Numbered from the stretch's first letter, positions 24,516-35,095 are shown. The stretch: 64,000 nt of DNA from Blautia massiliensis (ex Durand et al. 2017) (GCF_001487165.1 NZ_LN913006.1:2174096-2238095), one strand, 5' to 3'. Notes: a model not told the origin generated them from the letters alone. Numbers and translations are program-made.

Positions 24516-24783
24516 AGCCATCTCCTCCCTTTTCATCTGAATACCTCAGAATTGAACCATCTTTCCGGATATCACATTTTCCGCTGGACATAAAATATAG
24601 ATATATTCATTTATACCCCTCAGAAAAATTTCCGCATCTGTTCATATGACGTTGTGTAACACATCCATCATCGTTCATTTCCCCTCCGGATTTTTATGCT
24701 ATGGTTTATTATACCGTATCGGCTTAGAAAAGTCTTATTTATTTTCACTATTTTTGTACAAATTTCAGAATTTTCTATTCTTA

Positions 24784-24841
24784 CAAGCCCCACCGACTGC
24801 TATTGCTTTTCGTATTCCCCGCAGGGGACTTACTTGATTCG
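24784..24841. repeat. Dispersed palindromic repeat, copy 1
   Basis: About 58 bases bounded by CAAGCCCC and GGGGACTT, with a second, similar copy at 53263-53320. Shared blocks are ACTGC, ATTGCTTTTCG and GACTTACTTGATTCG. The ends can pair, so a unit can fold as one hairpin. Confidence 0.65.
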
Positions 24842-25057
24842 ATTCAAGCGGATATTCGCAATCCGCTTCGCTACGCGGCTCTACACCAAATAACTGCTTC
24901 ACAGTTTATCAGACTTTATAAGATATTTAGACTTTCCTCACAAATTTTTAAAATGCTTCTCACAGTTCCATCACATTTTGACGGTATATTATTAATCAAA
25001 TAAAGCACAAAGCTTTTTCATCTTATAGATCATTACTTATTTTTCTTTTCATACTCT

Positions 25058-25091
25058 GCCGGGTCCCTTCCAAGACCCGGCCCTCCTTTTT
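25058..25091 (+). terminator. GC-rich hairpin with T-run
   Basis: GCCGGGTC (25058-25065) pairs perfectly with GACCCGGC (25074-25081), followed by CCTCCTTTTTAT. No plus-strand gene ends here, so what it terminates is unclear. Confidence 0.6.
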
Positions 25092-25329
25092 ATCTTCTTA
25101 CAAACTCCCATAGTATACCATCCTTTCTTTATTCAAAAGGATCTATACCTATAATCATGGTGTCTATATTGGACATTCTGATTCTATCTGATGATCGACA
25201 TTTTCATCTCGGTCCATTTACTCCGCATCACTTCACGCCCAGATATCCTTATCCCCCCTGAAACCCACATAAACACAACAAAAAAACACCGTCCCCGCAG
25301 CTCTATATCTGCAAAAACAGTGCCTTTAG

Positions 25330-25402
25330 TGCGTCTTCAGGGGTTCGAACCCTGGACACCCTGATTAAGAGTCAGGTGCTCTACCAACTGAGCTAAAGAC
25401 GC
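25330..25402 (-). tRNA. tRNA-Lys (anticodon CTT)
   Basis: The minus strand folds into a full cloverleaf: 7-bp acceptor GCGTCTT / AAGACGC, D-arm GCTC-GAGC, anticodon stem CCTGA / TCAGG with loop CTCTTAA (anticodon CTT), variable GTGTC, and T-arm CAGGG-TTCGAAC-CCCTG. The discriminator is A. CCA is not encoded. It reads AAG codons. Confidence 0.97.
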
Positions 25403-25888
25403 TTATTTAATTATTTGTCTTTCGTTTTTTGTTTCGTTCGTTCCTCAAGACATGTTGTATTATACGTTATGATTTGCGGAAAGTCAACACCTTTTTTTAA
25501 TTTTTTTTATTTTTTTCTTTTTTATTTTTTATATCTTCATTTGATGCAATTTTGTTCAGTGATTTTTCTATTTCTGACAGCGAATTTCTGATCTGAAATG
25601 CCTGGCTTTTGACGCCGCGTTTTACACTATTGAGATTTCGACGGAATGAGTTGGATTTTCTTTTTTTCAAACCTTATCTTCCCCTCTTTCTTTATACAGA
25701 TCAGGCAGCTTCTCCTGCAGATTCGTATATTCCTGCCTGACGCTCCCTCTTATTTATTATATGAAAACAGGCCGATCTGTTTACAGATCAGCCCGATAAA
25801 ACAACCTTCTATATTAATGCAGAATATCTATGCGTCAGATAAGCTTTGATATCAGATACCTTCTGAAAACCACTTAACCTTACCTCTT
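25403..25888. other. AT-rich gap between trmB and tRNA-Lys
   Basis: No gene seen. Poly-T-rich stretches (about 25490-25540) flank the tRNA. A hairpin at 25771-25792 (GATCTG / CAGATC core) with a T-rich minus-strand flank could be the trmB terminator. Confidence 0.45.
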
Positions 25889-26545
25889 CTATTTTTGTCT
25901 GATCACCATCTTACAGATCGGATTGCCCATGGAAGAAAACTTCTCCTCATACTCCGTCATCACATTTCCCTTCACCAGCTCCTCATCATGATGAAGATCA
26001 AACGTACAAACCTCCAGGTTCCAGTCAGACTCCTTCACCTCTTCCAGGGAAAATTCAAACAATCCACGGTTATCTGTCTTAAATTCCACAGTACCCTCTT
26101 TTTTCAGGACCTGCTCATACCTCTTCAAAAACTCCCTGGAAGTCAGTCTTCTCTTGGCATGACGGGCCTTCGGCCACGGATCGGAAAAATTCAGATAAAT
26201 CCCGTCAACCTCATCCTTCTCAAAAATCTCCGGCAAAAGCCTTGCATCCACACGGATAAACACCAGATTTGAAAACTCCTCCCCGGCCTCCTCAAGTTCC
26301 TCCCTCTTCTGAAGTGCCCGAAGCAGCACACTGTCATACATCTCAATCCCAACATAATTCCTCTCCGGATGCAGCCTCGCCATATCCATCAGAAAACGCC
26401 CTTTTCCCATGCCAACCTCAAGAAAAAGCGGTCTCTTCTCCCCAAAAACACTCGCCCATTCCCCTTTAAACTTCTCCGGTTCATCAATCACCCAGTCACA
26501 CTCCAAAATCGCATCCTTCGCCCCGGGAATATTACGTAATCTCAT
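25889..26545 (-). CDS. trmB: tRNA (guanine-N7)-methyltransferase
   Basis: A 218-residue SAM-dependent enzyme that methylates G46 of tRNAs. The SAM-binding motif (LEVGMGKGRFL) and the TrmB signature (YLNFSDPWPKARHAKRRL) with the later FKTDNRGLFEFS are clear. ATG 26545 has TGGAGG 6 bases upstream, and the protein begins MRLRNIPGAK as is usual for the family; a longer start adds an unlikely hydrophobic tail. Transcribed alone, divergent from the V-ATPase operon. Confidence 0.96.
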   Translation of the reverse strand: MRLRNIPGAKDAILECDWVIDEPEKFKGEWASVFGEKRPLFLEVGMGKGRFLMDMARLHPERNYVGIEMYDSVLLRALQKREELEEAGEEFSNLVFIRVDARLLPEIFEKDEVDGIYLNFSDPWPKARHAKRRLTSREFLKRYEQVLKKEGTVEFKTDNRGLFEFSLEEVKESDWNLEVCTFDLHHDEELVKGNVMTEYEEKFSSMGNPICKMVIRQK

Positions 26546-27171
26546 AAATAACCTCCAAATTAATCTTCCTATAATATACAAATCAAATAACTACCTCTCG
26601 CAGCCAGCAAAAGCAGTCTATAACAATTCCCAAAACCAATGAAACCACTATAATACATCCGCCACCAGCCACACAAACCAGAATACCTGCACAAATCCAA
26701 AAAAATCATCATTCCTCTTCCAGAATATCCGATAAAACACCCTGTACAATGCATCCCAATATTCAACTATACATGTAACCCCCACCCCGCCGCAAGCAAA
26801 AAATAAAAAAAATCCTCAACCAGGCGACAGCAACGCGCCTCGCCGTCCACCCCCCAACACCATCCGCATCCACACACATCGGCTCAACCTCACACATCCA
26901 ACACCGCAGCATACATACACAAGTCAACAACCTCACACCACCACAACCAAGAACTCCTAAAAAAAGCCCGAGGGGTGTGCAGAGGGGCCATGACTTTATG
27001 GCCCCTTTGCGGTTTTCCTCTTTTCCCACAAAACCCCCAAAAAATATCTTTTTACCCACATTTCACTCAAAAGTTTGCATAAAAATTAACAAAATTTTAG
27101 TTGTTTTTACCATAAAAAAGGTGTATCATATAAAAATCAATTATAAACAATAAACAAACAAGGAGGGCGTT
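26546..27171. other. Divergent gap before the V-ATPase operon, C-rich
   Basis: No credible gene. From about 26770 to 26960 the plus strand is nearly free of G in long runs, an odd A+C-rich block. A hairpin AGGGGCCAT / ATGGCCCCT (26983-26991 / 26998-27006) is preceded by AAAAAAAGCCCGAGGGG, which would read as T-rich on the minus strand. Confidence 0.5.
27101..27129 (+). promoter_or_regulatory. Promoter of the V-ATPase operon
   Basis: TTGTTT (27101-27106), 17-base spacer, TATCAT (27124-27129), 43 bases before ATG 27172 in an AT-rich stretch. Confidence 0.6.
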
Positions 27172-27492
27172 ATGGAACAAATCCTAAATAAGCTTTCGGA
27201 AATCGAAGCTACAGCCAATGCCATCATGCAGGACGCTGCGCGACAGAAACAGGCTCTCTCGGAAGAAGCAGAAAAACAGACGAAGGAATTCGACGCTTCA
27301 CTTGAAAAAGAAACCAGCGACGAGATCCGGAAGATCCGTGAAAATCTGGCCCACGAGAAAGACGCCCGGATCAATGAGCTTCGTGCAGAAACCGAAGACC
27401 AGCTATCCAGGCTGGATGCCTATTACGAAGCCCATCACGAAAGTCTTTGCAGTGAGCTGTTTCAGAAAATAACAGGCATCACCGAAACCTGA
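27172..27492 (+). CDS. V-type ATPase peripheral-stalk subunit (G/H type)
   Basis: A 106-residue, highly charged, nearly all-helical protein, predicted as a long coiled coil. As first gene of the V-ATPase operon it is the G/H-type partner of subunit E in the peripheral stalk, which holds the catalytic head still against rotation. GGAGGG precedes ATG 27172. The coiled coil alone would not identify it; the operon does. The next gene follows in 19 bases. Confidence 0.82.
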   Translation: MEQILNKLSEIEATANAIMQDAARQKQALSEEAEKQTKEFDASLEKETSDEIRKIRENLAHEKDARINELRAETEDQLSRLDAYYEAHHESLCSELFQKITGITET

Positions 27493-27511
27493 AGGGAAAG
27501 GAAGTGATTCA

Positions 27512-28555
27512 ATGGGCTCTGTCCTCTCATACAGCGGACTCTCCACCAAGATCCGCGCCATGCAGAGCAGGCTTGTGACAGATGAGCAGCTGGAAGAAAT
27601 CGTTCAGCTTCCCAATGTCCCACAGGTAACAGCCTACCTGAAACGGACTCCGGAATATCAGAATATCTGGTCCGGTCTCGATGAAAATGATCTTCACCGC
27701 GGACAGATAGAAAAACTCCTGAAGAAATCCATCTTCCTGAATTTTTCAAGGCTTTACCACTTTGCAAATCAGGAACAGCGAACGTTCCTGTCGCTTTACT
27801 CGAAGCGTTATGAGATCCGCGTCCTGAAAGAAATCATGACGAATCTCTTTGACCACCGGGACACCGATCCCGTAGATATTTCTCCCTACCGCGATTTTTT
27901 CAAACATCATTCCAAGCTGGACATTGACAGGCTTACCGCCTGCACCAATATGGATGAATTCATTGCGGCACTGAAGGGAAATGATTTTTTTATTCCGCTG
28001 TCTCAGGTCAACGAACGTGGAAATGCCACGCTTTTTGACTTCGGCATGGCACTTGACCTTTCGTATTTTTCACAGATCTGGAATGTGCGGAAGAAGCTTT
28101 TCAAAGGTAACGATCTGAAACAGATCACCAAGGCTTACGGTGAAAAATTCGATATGCTGAACCTGCAGTTCATCCAGCGCTCCAAACGCTGCTTTCAGAT
28201 GGAACCGGCTGCTATTTACGCATTGCTGGTCCCCATGAACTACAAGCTCCGCAAAGAGGAGATCACCACCCTTGTGGAGGCCCCTACACCAGAAGAGTTC
28301 CGTCGTATCTTCAATGGAACTTATTATGGTAAGAAATACGAACAGCTGACCGTCGCCAGTCTGGAAGAATTTTATAACTATATTCTTCGCAGCATACTGG
28401 AACAGGAAGCACGCAAGGATCCCTATTCTGTAGCAGTCATCTATTCCTATTTATATCACAAAGAACATGAAGTCAACCGTCTGACCATTGCCCTTGAATG
28501 CGTGCGCTATGGCGTGGACCCAGAACAATCCCTGCGTTATATACGCAACGGTTAA
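27512..28555 (+). CDS. ntpC: V-type ATPase subunit C
   Basis: A 347-residue helical protein of the V0D/AC39 family. It forms the funnel that joins the central shaft (D/F) to the rotating K ring. Family features include the early YSGLSTKIRAMQSRL and the tail EHEVNRLTIALECVRYG. In many bacterial operons this gene lies after E; here it stands between the stalk subunit and subunit I. AAAGGAAG precedes ATG 27512. Confidence 0.91.
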   Translation: MGSVLSYSGLSTKIRAMQSRLVTDEQLEEIVQLPNVPQVTAYLKRTPEYQNIWSGLDENDLHRGQIEKLLKKSIFLNFSRLYHFANQEQRTFLSLYSKRYEIRVLKEIMTNLFDHRDTDPVDISPYRDFFKHHSKLDIDRLTACTNMDEFIAALKGNDFFIPLSQVNERGNATLFDFGMALDLSYFSQIWNVRKKLFKGNDLKQITKAYGEKFDMLNLQFIQRSKRCFQMEPAAIYALLVPMNYKLRKEEITTLVEAPTPEEFRRIFNGTYYGKKYEQLTVASLEEFYNYILRSILEQEARKDPYSVAVIYSYLYHKEHEVNRLTIALECVRYGVDPEQSLRYIRNG

Positions 28556-28573
28556 TAACCAGGAGGTAGCAAC

Positions 28574-30514
28574 GTGATTGAAAAAATGAATTTTCTAAGC
28601 ATCACCGGTCCCAAGGCAGATATCGACCGGGTTGTAAACACCTACCTGTGCAAGTACGAGATCCATCTGGAAAACGCTCTCTCAGAGCTGACCACAGTAG
28701 AAAGTCTGACGCCTTTCCTGGATGTCAACCCCTACAGAGATGCCTTAAATTCCATCAATACCATTTATGAGGAGCTGAAAACTCCTCCGTCCACTTCCAA
28801 CAGAAGCCCGGGTATTGAAACAGCACTTTCCACAGTAAAGGAGATCCGCTCCCAGGCGGATCAGCTCCAGAAGGAACAGTCCGAACTGGAAGAAAAATGT
28901 TCCTCTCTGGAAGAGTCACTGCGGATCATACGTCCCTTCCGAAATATTGATTATGATATTTCATCCATACTTCATCTGAAGTATATCCATTTTCATTTCG
29001 GACGTATCGAGAAACAGTATTATGAGAAATTCAAGAAATATATTTACGACAATCTGAACACGATCTTCCTTAAATGCGATGAAGATGACCAATACGTCTG
29101 GGGCGTTTACTTCGTACCGAAGCACGAAGCACACAAAATTGATGCCGCCTACTCTTCTATGCACTTTGAGAAGATCTTTGTGCCGGATAATTATACCGGA
29201 ACTGCCCAGCAGGCATTTTCAAGCGTAAGCAAACAATACGAGGATGCCATGAAACATCTTGAAACAAAGAAGCAGAAATACCAGAGATTTCTTGCGGATC
29301 AGGCAGAAACCATCGTTACCGCCAGAAACACACTTCTTCAGTTTTCCAGAAATTTCGATGTCCGGAAAGCGGCAGCCTGCACCGGAAAGCATGAAAATTT
29401 CTATATTCTCTGCGGCTGGATGACAGAAGCCGACACCAGAGCTTTTCAAGCCGATATCTCATCCGACGAAAAAATCTTCTGCCTGGTAGACGGAGAAGAT
29501 ACCAATACGCCGGAGCACGACCAGAACCATCAGCCGCCGACCAAGCTGAAAAACCCGAAGCTTTTCAAGCCCTTTGAAATGTATGTAAAAATGTACGGAC
29601 TTCCCGCCTATGGCGAGATGGACCCCACCTGGTTTGTTGCCATCACCTACTCCTTTATTTTCGGAGCCATGTTCGGTGATGCAGGACAGGGACTCCTGCT
29701 CTTTATCGGAGGATTGCTCCTGTACAAGCTGAAGCATATCGATCTTGCCGGAATCATCAGCTGCGCCGGAGTCTTTTCCACATTTTTCGGTCTGATGTTC
29801 GGAAGTATCTTTGGATTTGAGGATGTCATACCTGCTCTGTGGCTGCGGCCTGTGGACAGTATGACGACCATACCTTTTATCGGAAAACTGAATACCGTAT
29901 TTATCGTTGCCATCGGCTTCGGCATGGGAATCATCCTCCTGTGTATGGTTTTCAACATCATCAATTCCTTTAAGACGCATGATGTTGAAAAAACTTGGTT
30001 TGACACCAACGCTGTGGCAGGACTTGTATTTTATGGCTCCGCAGTTCTCTGCATCGGACTCTTTGTATCCGGGCATGCAGTTCCGGGTGGTGCAGTCCTT
30101 GCCATTATGTTTGGTTTACCGCTGCTTCTTATTTTCTTCAAGGAGCCTCTTACAAACCTGGTAGAAAAAAAGGCCGAGGTTATGCCAAAAGAAAAAGGCA
30201 TGTTTATCGTACAGGGTATCTTTGAACTGTTCGAGGTTATCCTGAGCTACTTTTCCAATACACTCTCCTTCGTGCGTATCGGTGCTTTTGCAGTCAGCCA
30301 CGCAGCTATGATGGAGGTTGTACTTATGCTTGCAGGCGCAGAAAACGGCAGTCCGAACTGGATCGTCATCATTCTCGGAAACCTGTTCGTATGCGCTATG
30401 GAGGGCCTGATCGTAGGTATCCAGGTACTCCGTCTGGAATATTACGAAATGTTCAGCCGTTTTTACAAGGGCAGCGGACGGAAATTCGAGCCGTTCTGCT
30501 CAAAAAACAAATAA
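28574..30514 (+). CDS. ntpI: V-type ATPase subunit I (a-like)
   Basis: A 646-residue stator subunit. The N-terminal half (about 1-340) is a soluble coiled-coil arm that contacts the peripheral stalks. The C-terminal half has about seven to eight membrane segments forming the two ion half-channels. The key Arg lies in NTLSFVRIGAFAVSHA. GTG 28574 is the start, 7 bases after AGGAGG; ATG a few codons later is possible. It works against the K ring encoded next. Confidence 0.94.
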   Translation: MIEKMNFLSITGPKADIDRVVNTYLCKYEIHLENALSELTTVESLTPFLDVNPYRDALNSINTIYEELKTPPSTSNRSPGIETALSTVKEIRSQADQLQKEQSELEEKCSSLEESLRIIRPFRNIDYDISSILHLKYIHFHFGRIEKQYYEKFKKYIYDNLNTIFLKCDEDDQYVWGVYFVPKHEAHKIDAAYSSMHFEKIFVPDNYTGTAQQAFSSVSKQYEDAMKHLETKKQKYQRFLADQAETIVTARNTLLQFSRNFDVRKAAACTGKHENFYILCGWMTEADTRAFQADISSDEKIFCLVDGEDTNTPEHDQNHQPPTKLKNPKLFKPFEMYVKMYGLPAYGEMDPTWFVAITYSFIFGAMFGDAGQGLLLFIGGLLLYKLKHIDLAGIISCAGVFSTFFGLMFGSIFGFEDVIPALWLRPVDSMTTIPFIGKLNTVFIVAIGFGMGIILLCMVFNIINSFKTHDVEKTWFDTNAVAGLVFYGSAVLCIGLFVSGHAVPGGAVLAIMFGLPLLLIFFKEPLTNLVEKKAEVMPKEKGMFIVQGIFELFEVILSYFSNTLSFVRIGAFAVSHAAMMEVVLMLAGAENGSPNWIVIILGNLFVCAMEGLIVGIQVLRLEYYEMFSRFYKGSGRKFEPFCSKNK

Positions 30515-30550
30515 AATGCCAGAGTCGGAACGCATTCTGATCCGGGCATT
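30515..30550 (+). repeat. Hairpin between ntpI and ntpK
   Basis: AATGCC (30515-30520) pairs with GGCATT (30545-30550) around an imperfect inner stem, just after the ntpI stop. It may protect or partly separate the downstream ntpK message, whose product is needed in many copies. Function inferred. Confidence 0.4.
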
Positions 30551-30581
30551 CAATTAAACGAATATTAAGGAGGTCATCATC

Positions 30582-31013
30582 ATGACAGTCATTACACAGA
30601 TCACAATCGCAGTTGCACTTGTACTCAGCATCATTCTTCCATTTGGTTATTATCTTCTCGGCGAAAAAAGCCGCGGCCGCTACAAAACAGCTCTTGGTGT
30701 CAACGCCTTTTTCTTCTTCGGGATCATGCTTGTTGCCATTGCAGTAACATTTGCAGGCGGAGCTTCCGTACAAGCTGCTACAGGCGCTGACGCAGGCCTT
30801 GCAACAGGTATGGGTTACATCGCAGCAGCACTTGTTACCGGACTTTCCTGTATCGGTGGTGGTATTGCCGTTGCCAGTGCGGCAAGCGCAGCACTTGGAG
30901 CGATCAGTGAGGATCAGAGCATCCTTGGTAAATCTCTTATCTTCGTAGGTCTTGCCGAAGGTGTTGCTCTTTATGGACTGATCATCTCCTTCATGATCCT
31001 GGGTAAACTTTGA
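30582..31013 (+). CDS. ntpK: V-type ATPase subunit K (rotor ring proteolipid)
   Basis: A 143-residue membrane protein with four hydrophobic segments (about 6-26, 37-58, 76-105, 115-140). The second pair is a normal c-type hairpin, with GGGIAVASAASAALGA and the ion-binding Glu126 in FVGLAEGVALYG. The first pair lacks a matching carboxylate, so each subunit carries one ion site, as in V-type pumps. I do not see a clear Na+-ligand set (the Q/T pattern of Enterococcus NtpK), so ion choice is open. AGGAGG precedes ATG 30582. Confidence 0.94.
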   Translation: MTVITQITIAVALVLSIILPFGYYLLGEKSRGRYKTALGVNAFFFFGIMLVAIAVTFAGGASVQAATGADAGLATGMGYIAAALVTGLSCIGGGIAVASAASAALGAISEDQSILGKSLIFVGLAEGVALYGLIISFMILGKL

Positions 31014-31014
31014 T

Positions 31015-31323
31015 ATGAAAATGTATCTGATCAGTGACAATATTGATACTCTGACAGGAATGAGACTGGCCGGTGTAGAGGGTGTGATCGTTCATGAGCA
31101 CGACGAGCTGAAGGAAGCTCTGGAGCGCACCATCGCAGACAAAGAGATCGGAATCATACTCCTGACCGAAAAATTCGGCCGGGAGTTTCCTGAGATCATT
31201 GATGATGTCAAGCTTCATCACAAAACACCTCTCATCATTGAAATTCCTGACAGACATGGTACCGGCCGCAGACCTGATTTCATTACATCTTATGTAAATG
31301 AGGCCATCGGATTAAAATTATAG
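31015..31323 (+). CDS. ntpG: V-type ATPase subunit F
   Basis: A 102-residue central-shaft subunit that binds D and helps couple rotation. The Rossmann-like family pattern is seen (IGIILLTEKFGREFPEIID, then PLIIEIPDRHG). Its ATG lies one base after the ntpK stop, so translation is coupled. In Enterococcus naming this is NtpG. Confidence 0.92.
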   Translation: MKMYLISDNIDTLTGMRLAGVEGVIVHEHDELKEALERTIADKEIGIILLTEKFGREFPEIIDDVKLHHKTPLIIEIPDRHGTGRRPDFITSYVNEAIGLKL

Positions 31324-31335
31324 GCAGGTGATATT

Positions 31336-31923
31336 ATGACAATTGAAGAGAAGCTTAAACACTTCTATGACACCTCCGTGGACGAAGCACGCCGTCAGGC
31401 GGAAAAAGATGTCCGGGAACACAAGGAATCCCTGGATGCCGCACTGGAGGAACATAAAAAAATGTCTCTGGAAAACGCCGCCAGCTCCCGCAAAGCCGAG
31501 ATTGCAAACGCAAAGCGCGAGATCAACAAGGCACTTTCCGCAGAGCAGCTTCACATCCGGCGTGACTGGACTGCCAGACAGAGCCGCTTAAAAGAAAAAC
31601 TTTTTGCTGAAGTCCGGGAACAGATCCTGAAATTCATGGAATCTTCCCGTTATGAAGAATATCTTTGTACAAAAATTGAAGAAGCTGTCTGCTTCGCGGA
31701 ACACGATGAGATCCAGATCTATCTTTCAAAAGAAGATGAACCCCGTCTGAAGTCTCTCACTGTAAAGACCGGTTTCCCGCTGAAGGTTTCCGATGAATCC
31801 TTTATCGGCGGGATCAAGGCGATAATCCCTGAAAAAAATATCCTCATCGACAATTCCTTTGAGGAAGGCTATCAGGCAGCTTACAGAGAATTCAAATTTG
31901 ACGGAGGTCCAGCACATGAGTAA
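31336..31923 (+). CDS. ntpE: V-type ATPase subunit E
   Basis: A 195-residue peripheral-stalk subunit: an N-terminal coiled coil (about 1-90, rich in E, K, R and A) and a C-terminal globular head (about 95-195) with GGIKAIIPEKNILIDNSFEEGY, typical of subunit E. It pairs with the small stalk protein at the start of the operon and binds the top of A/B. The stop overlaps the ntpA start by 8 bases. Confidence 0.9.
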   Translation: MTIEEKLKHFYDTSVDEARRQAEKDVREHKESLDAALEEHKKMSLENAASSRKAEIANAKREINKALSAEQLHIRRDWTARQSRLKEKLFAEVREQILKFMESSRYEEYLCTKIEEAVCFAEHDEIQIYLSKEDEPRLKSLTVKTGFPLKVSDESFIGGIKAIIPEKNILIDNSFEEGYQAAYREFKFDGGPAHE

Positions 31924-33685
31924 AACAGGTATTATCTACGGTGTTAACGGTCCTGTTATCTACCTCAAGGGCGACACCGGCTTCAAGATCTCCGAGATGG
32001 TCTATGTAGGCCCCGAAAAACTGGTTGGAGAAGTCATCGGTCTTAAGAAACATATGACGACCATACAGGTTTTTGAGGAAACTACAGGGCTGAAACCCGG
32101 AGAAACTGTTATCGGAACAGGAGACGCTATTTCCGTTCTCCTTGGTCCGGGAATCATCCACAATATTTTTGATGGTATCCAGAGACCTCTGGCAGAGATT
32201 GCCCAGGCCTCTGGAAAATATATTTCCCGTGGTGTCAGCGTTGACTCTCTTGACACAGAAAAAAAATGGGAAACCCACATTACCGTAAAGGAAGGTGACG
32301 TCATCGGTGCAGGCACGGTTATTGCCGAGACACAGGAAACCGCCTCCATCCTTCACAAATCCATGGTTCCGCCCACGATCACACACGGAACCGTTATCCA
32401 TGCAGCTCCTGACGGTGCCTATACCGTTCTGGAGCCCATTGTTACCATCCGCCTTGATGACGGAACTGAAAAAGAACTGGCACTTGCCCAGAAATGGCCG
32501 ATCCGTGTTCCACGGCCGACCTACAAGCGTTTCCCGGCCAGCGTTCCGCTCCTTACCGGTCAGCGAATCCTGGATACCCTTTTCCCTATTGCCAAGGGAG
32601 GCACTGCCGCAGTTCCCGGCGGATTCGGAACAGGAAAAACCATGACACAGCACCAGATCGCCAAGTGGTCAGACGCAGATATCATCATCTACATCGGCTG
32701 TGGCGAGCGTGGAAACGAGATGACACAGGTTCTTGAGGACTTCAGCAAGCTGATCGACCCGAAATCCGGAAACCTGATGATGGACCGTACCACACTGATC
32801 GCCAACACCTCCAACATGCCGGTTGCAGCCCGTGAGGCTTCTATCTATACAGGTGTCACACTTGCGGAATATTACCGTGATATGGGTTATGATGTAGCGA
32901 TCATGGCAGACTCCACATCCCGATGGGCCGAGGCTCTCCGTGAGCTTTCCGGACGTCTGGAGGAGATGCCTGCAGAGGAAGGCTTCCCTGCATATCTGGC
33001 AAGTAAGCTTTCCGCCTTCTATGAGCGCGCGGGAATGATGCAGAACCTGAACGGAACAGAGGGTTCCGTATCCATTATCGGTGCAGTTTCCCCTCAGGGT
33101 GGTGATTTCTCCGAGCCGGTCACACAGAATACCAAACGTTTTGTCCGCTGTTTCTGGGGACTGGACAAGGCTCTTGCCTATGCCCGTCACTTCCCTGCCA
33201 TCCAGTGGCTGACCAGCTACAGCGAATATCTGGAGGACCTGACTCCCTGGTACAGAGAGCATGTCTCCCCGAAATTCGTTTATGACAGAAACCAGATCAT
33301 GGCTATCCTCAACCAGGAAAGCTCTCTTATGGAGATCGTCAAGCTGATCGGAAGCGATGTTCTTCCGGATGATCAGAAGCTGACGCTGGAGATCGCCAGG
33401 GTTATCCGTCTGGGCTTCCTGCAGCAGAACGCTTTTCACCAGGAGGACACCAGTGTTCCTATGGAAAAGCAGTTCCTGATGATGGAAACCATCCTCTATC
33501 TCTACGAAAAATGCCGTGCCCTTGTAAACCGTGGCATGCCGGTTTCCGTGCTGAAGGAGGATAAGATCTTTGAACGTATCATCGCCATCAAATACGAGGT
33601 TCCAAATAAAGAGCCGGAGCGTTTTGATGAATATCATAAAGATATCGACCGCTTCTACGACAATGTACTGGAAAGAAACGGTTAA
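31916..33685 (+). CDS. ntpA: V-type ATPase catalytic subunit A
   Basis: The 589-residue catalytic subunit hydrolyses or makes ATP in the hexameric head. The P-loop (GGFGTGKT) is at about 235-242 and the catalytic Glu lies in CGERGNEM. Adenine-pocket and DELSEED-like regions follow. It has the extra bulge domain that sets A apart from F-type beta. ATG 31916 follows GGAGG and gives the usual start [15 protein letters not shown]; an upstream start lies inside ntpE. Confidence 0.97.
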   Translation: MSKTGIIYGVNGPVIYLKGDTGFKISEMVYVGPEKLVGEVIGLKKHMTTIQVFEETTGLKPGETVIGTGDAISVLLGPGIIHNIFDGIQRPLAEIAQASGKYISRGVSVDSLDTEKKWETHITVKEGDVIGAGTVIAETQETASILHKSMVPPTITHGTVIHAAPDGAYTVLEPIVTIRLDDGTEKELALAQKWPIRVPRPTYKRFPASVPLLTGQRILDTLFPIAKGGTAAVPGGFGTGKTMTQHQIAKWSDADIIIYIGCGERGNEMTQVLEDFSKLIDPKSGNLMMDRTTLIANTSNMPVAAREASIYTGVTLAEYYRDMGYDVAIMADSTSRWAEALRELSGRLEEMPAEEGFPAYLASKLSAFYERAGMMQNLNGTEGSVSIIGAVSPQGGDFSEPVTQNTKRFVRCFWGLDKALAYARHFPAIQWLTSYSEYLEDLTPWYREHVSPKFVYDRNQIMAILNQESSLMEIVKLIGSDVLPDDQKLTLEIARVIRLGFLQQNAFHQEDTSVPMEKQFLMMETILYLYEKCRALVNRGMPVSVLKEDKIFERIIAIKYEVPNKEPERFDEYHKDIDRFYDNVLERNG

Positions 33686-33700
33686 AGGAGGGATCAGTTT

Positions 33701-35083
33701 ATGGCAATCGAATATCTTGGCCTGAGTGAAATAAACGGCCCTCTTGTTGTCCTTGAGGGTGTAAAAAACGCATCTTACGAGGAGATCGTGGAATTCCACA
33801 TGGAGGACGGCACTCAAAAGATCGGCCGTATCGTGGAAATCTATGAGGACAAGGCCGTTATCCAGGTTTTTGAGGGAACTGACAATATGTCCCTCGGCAA
33901 TACACACACACGTCTTACCGGACATCCTATGGAGATCGGGCTTTCTCCTGAGATCCTGGGACGTACCTTTAACGGTATCGGCCAGCCCATTGACGGGCTT
34001 GGCGAGATCACACCGGAGGTCAGCCTGAACATTAACGGGCTTCCGCTGAATCCGGTAACCCGTGAATATCCACGAAACTATATCAACACCGGTATCTCCG
34101 CTATTGACGGACTGACCACACTGATCCGCGGCCAGAAGCTGCCGATCTTTTCCGGTAACGGTCTTCCACATGATAAGCTGGCTGCACAGATCGTTCAGCA
34201 GGCTTCCCTGGGAGCAGACTCCGATGAGAAATTCGCCATTGTTTTTGCAGCAATGGGTGTGAAATACGACGTAGCGGAATTCTTCCGCAGGACCTTCGAA
34301 GAAAGCGGTGCGTCCGACCACGTTGTGATGTTTTTGAACCTTGCAAACGATCCGGTTGTAGAGCGTCTTCTGACACCGAAGATCGCCCTCACTGCCGCTG
34401 AGTATCTTGCTTTTGAAAAAGGCATGCATATCCTGGTAATCCTGACTGATATCACCTCCTTCTGTGAGGCCATGCGAGAGGTTTCCTCCTCCAAGGGTGA
34501 GATTCCTTCCCGAAAGGGTTATCCCGGATATCTGTACAGTGAGCTTGCAACCCTTTACGAGCGTGCGGGAATCGTCCGTGGCGGCACCGGGTCTGTAACC
34601 CAGATCCCAATCCTGACCATGCCAAACGACGACATCACACACCCGATCCCGGACCTTACCGGATATATCACAGAAGGCCAGATCGTACTGGACCGCCAGC
34701 TTCACGGTCAGGCGATCTATCCGCCGATCAATGTTCTGCCATCCCTGTCCCGTCTGATGAAGGACGGTATCGGTGAAGGCTTCACACGTGCCGATCATCA
34801 GGATGTTGCCAACCAGCTCTTCTCCTGCTACGCAAAGGTAGGCGATGCAAGAGCTCTGGCATCCGTTATCGGTGAGGATGAGCTTTCTCCGCTGGATAAG
34901 CAGTACCTTGTATTCGGAAAAGCCTTCGAGGCAGAGTTTGTAGGACAGTCAGAAACAGAGAATCGAAGCATCATCGAAACTCTGGATAAGGGCTGGGAGC
35001 TTCTTGGCCTTCTTCCAAGAGAAGAGCTCGACCGTATCGATACCAAAGTTCTGGATCAGTATTACAGAGAAACCGTCCGTTAG
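33701..35083 (+). CDS. ntpB: V-type ATPase subunit B
   Basis: The 460-residue non-catalytic head subunit alternates with A. The P-loop position is degenerate ([15 protein letters not shown]), as expected, and the conserved run with [22 protein letters not shown] is present. AAAGGAGGG stands 11 bases before ATG 33701, 15 bases after ntpA. Confidence 0.97.
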   Translation: MAIEYLGLSEINGPLVVLEGVKNASYEEIVEFHMEDGTQKIGRIVEIYEDKAVIQVFEGTDNMSLGNTHTRLTGHPMEIGLSPEILGRTFNGIGQPIDGLGEITPEVSLNINGLPLNPVTREYPRNYINTGISAIDGLTTLIRGQKLPIFSGNGLPHDKLAAQIVQQASLGADSDEKFAIVFAAMGVKYDVAEFFRRTFEESGASDHVVMFLNLANDPVVERLLTPKIALTAAEYLAFEKGMHILVILTDITSFCEAMREVSSSKGEIPSRKGYPGYLYSELATLYERAGIVRGGTGSVTQIPILTMPNDDITHPIPDLTGYITEGQIVLDRQLHGQAIYPPINVLPSLSRLMKDGIGEGFTRADHQDVANQLFSCYAKVGDARALASVIGEDELSPLDKQYLVFGKAFEAEFVGQSETENRSIIETLDKGWELLGLLPREELDRIDTKVLDQYYRETVR

Positions 35084-35095
35084 TGAGGTGATTTT

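Larger units (their letters stand above)
24516..25329. other. Long non-coding stretch upstream of the symporter
   Basis: I see no convincing gene here. It holds a repeat element (24784-24841) followed by an 8-bp hairpin AAGCGGAT / ATCCGCTT (24846-24853 / 24861-24868), and a hairpin terminator at 25058-25091. The rest is AT-rich with no long frames. Confidence 0.6.

Noticed and set aside
26983-27006. Riboswitch controlling the V-ATPase operon
   Set aside because: Only one simple hairpin is seen, about 95 bases before the likely -35 box, so it is probably not in the operon transcript.
26763-27059. A 98-codon minus-strand frame rich in Gly, Cys and Trp before the V-ATPase operon
   Set aside because: The odd composition follows from the A+C-rich DNA; there is no ribosome site, and it covers a hairpin.
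32669-34798. A 709-codon open frame antisense to ntpA and ntpB
   Set aside because: It is the mirror of two highly conserved genes, has no ribosome site, and its sequence resembles no protein; strong codon bias of the real genes leaves the opposite frame open.
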